In this document: positions 63,522-64,000 of the stretch, piece by piece
Position numbering within the stretch: position 1 is the stretch's first letter
How the letters are laid out: the number at the start of each line of letters is the position of its first letter
DNA from: CATQGW01 sp965242565
Lineage (GTDB): Bacteria; Chloroflexota; Dehalococcoidia; Bin125
Direction: 5' to 3'
DNA length: 64,000 nt
NCBI GenBank assembly: GCA_965242565.1
Contig: OZ251457.1
Span: 620,001-684,000, forward strand
Made by a program: the position numbers and the translations under genes
The notes under the pieces: model-generated
Told to the model about the DNA's origin: nothing
The model's input: only the letters and a program-made list of their open reading frames with translations
Databases searched by the model: none

Positions 63522-64000
63522 ATGGGTGCGACGGTTCGAGTCTGCGCATTGGACGAGCTGCAACGCGACGGCGTGCGCGTCGTCTCCACCGGCGAGCGGA
63601 CCGTGGCCGTGTTCTGGCACCGCGGTGAGGTCTTCGCCGTTGATAACCGCTGCCCCCACATGGGCTTCCCGCTCAGCCAGGGCACCGTCGCCGACGGCAT
63701 CCTCACCTGCCACTGGCACCACGCCAAATTCGACCTCTCGGGCGGCTGCGCGTTCGACCTGTTCGCCGACGATGTCGCGGCGTTTCGCAGCGAGCTGCGC
63801 GACGGCGAAGTCTGGATCGACCCGCAGCCGCAGGAAGAAGAAGCCGTCGCGCACTGGACGCGCAAGCTGCAGGAGGGCCTGGAGCAAAATCTGCGGCTGG
63901 TCATCGCCAAGTCGGTGATCGGCCTCTGCGCGGCCGGCCGGGCGGACATCGTGCTGGATCGCGCGGCGCGCTTCGGCGTCCGCAACCGCGCCGCCGGCTG
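63522..64000 (+). CDS. Rieske [2Fe-2S] protein (C-terminus beyond window)
   Basis: ATG 63522 has GGAGAG six bases upstream. The Rieske cluster motifs are CPHMGFPLSQG (about residues 44-54) and CHWHHAKFD (about 67-75), with Cys-x-His and Cys-xx-His ligands. The domain is followed by a helical region (RKLQEGLEQNLRLVIAKSV) that continues past the window, so the protein is more than a small ferredoxin. It may be an electron-transfer or oxygenase component; partners are out of view. Confidence 0.9.
   Translation, partial: MGATVRVCALDELQRDGVRVVSTGERTVAVFWHRGEVFAVDNRCPHMGFPLSQGTVADGILTCHWHHAKFDLSGGCAFDLFADDVAAFRSELRDGEVWIDPQPQEEEAVAHWTRKLQEGLEQNLRLVIAKSVIGLCAAGRADIVLDRAARFGVRNRAAG

Overview
The window is high-GC bacterial chromosome, densely coding with many stop/start overlaps. 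It carries a large SRP RNA with an Alu domain, a homodimeric pyruvate dehydrogenase (AceE), an AroK-AroB fusion, and the redox selenoprotein family UGSC. Together these suggest an uncultured, possibly marine Chloroflexota lineage (Dehalococcoidia/SAR202-like). That placement is an inference of moderate to low confidence, because no rRNA is present. Four apparent single-base losses, each in or next to a short G or GC run (about 1,215, 5,220, 47,262 and 47,418), interrupt otherwise good genes. They may reflect draft assembly or real decay.

Layout. 1-6.0 kb (minus): a selenoprotein locus made of UGSC with an in-frame UGA, a partner protein, a methyltransferase and an MFS exporter. A higBA toxin-antitoxin pair follows, then a second copy of the partner protein fused to a thioredoxin-like domain. 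6-9.1 kb: a small membrane protein, a Uma2 nuclease, a thioredoxin-TPR protein, an FmdB zinc ribbon and FolP. 9.1-16.3 kb: the pyruvate dehydrogenase operon aceE-aceF-lpdA, divergent from lipB-lipA, which make the lipoyl cofactor that AceF and related proteins need. 16.4-19.4 kb: aroC and aroKB of the shikimate pathway. 19.6-23.7 kb (minus): a small Lrp/AsnC ligand-domain protein, moeA and two tandem cytochromes P450. 23.9-28.0 kb: pheST, then an unknown protein behind two CIRCE (HrcA) operators. 28.5-33.8 kb (minus): thrS, accC, accB, infC, rpmI and rplT.

33.8-39.6 kb: three tRNAs (Val, Lys, Leu), two oligopeptide-type ABC ATPases, a second higBA pair and lepA. 40-43 kb: an unknown 470-residue protein with a nuclease-like domain and a secreted RCC1-repeat protein. 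43-46.3 kb: SRP RNA, ksgA, ispE, a membrane protein and a PHP phosphoesterase. 46.7-52.8 kb: a frameshifted Dam methylase, an exonuclease-helicase of the DinG type, a GNAT enzyme, a PNPOx-like protein, and two small proteins. 52.7-61.1 kb: a CCA-adding-type enzyme, then rnc-smc-ftsY with a 1.6 kb insertion between smc and ftsY. 61.1-64 kb: a hydrolase, three PaREP1/HEPN-like paralogues and a Rieske protein cut by the window edge.

Two families of palindromic dispersed repeats fill most gene-free stretches longer than 300 bases (28.0-28.45, 39.65-40.1, 41.5-42.0, 46.35-46.7, 51.5-52.1 and 58.5-59.17 kb); the exception, 33.9-34.2 kb, holds a tRNA promoter and only a degraded repeat remnant. Family B has a hairpin whose stem varies with compensation, followed by a constant CAAACCCAAC tail. 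Family A is built on CGTCATACCCGCG...CGCGGGTATCTCG. Each family has at least one MITE-like copy bounded by inverted hairpins. Promoters recognisable by eye share TTGACG, 17-18 bases, then TAgnnT. The 5' end of the SRP RNA calibrates the start point at 7 bases past the -10 box, which makes both higBA mRNAs leaderless.
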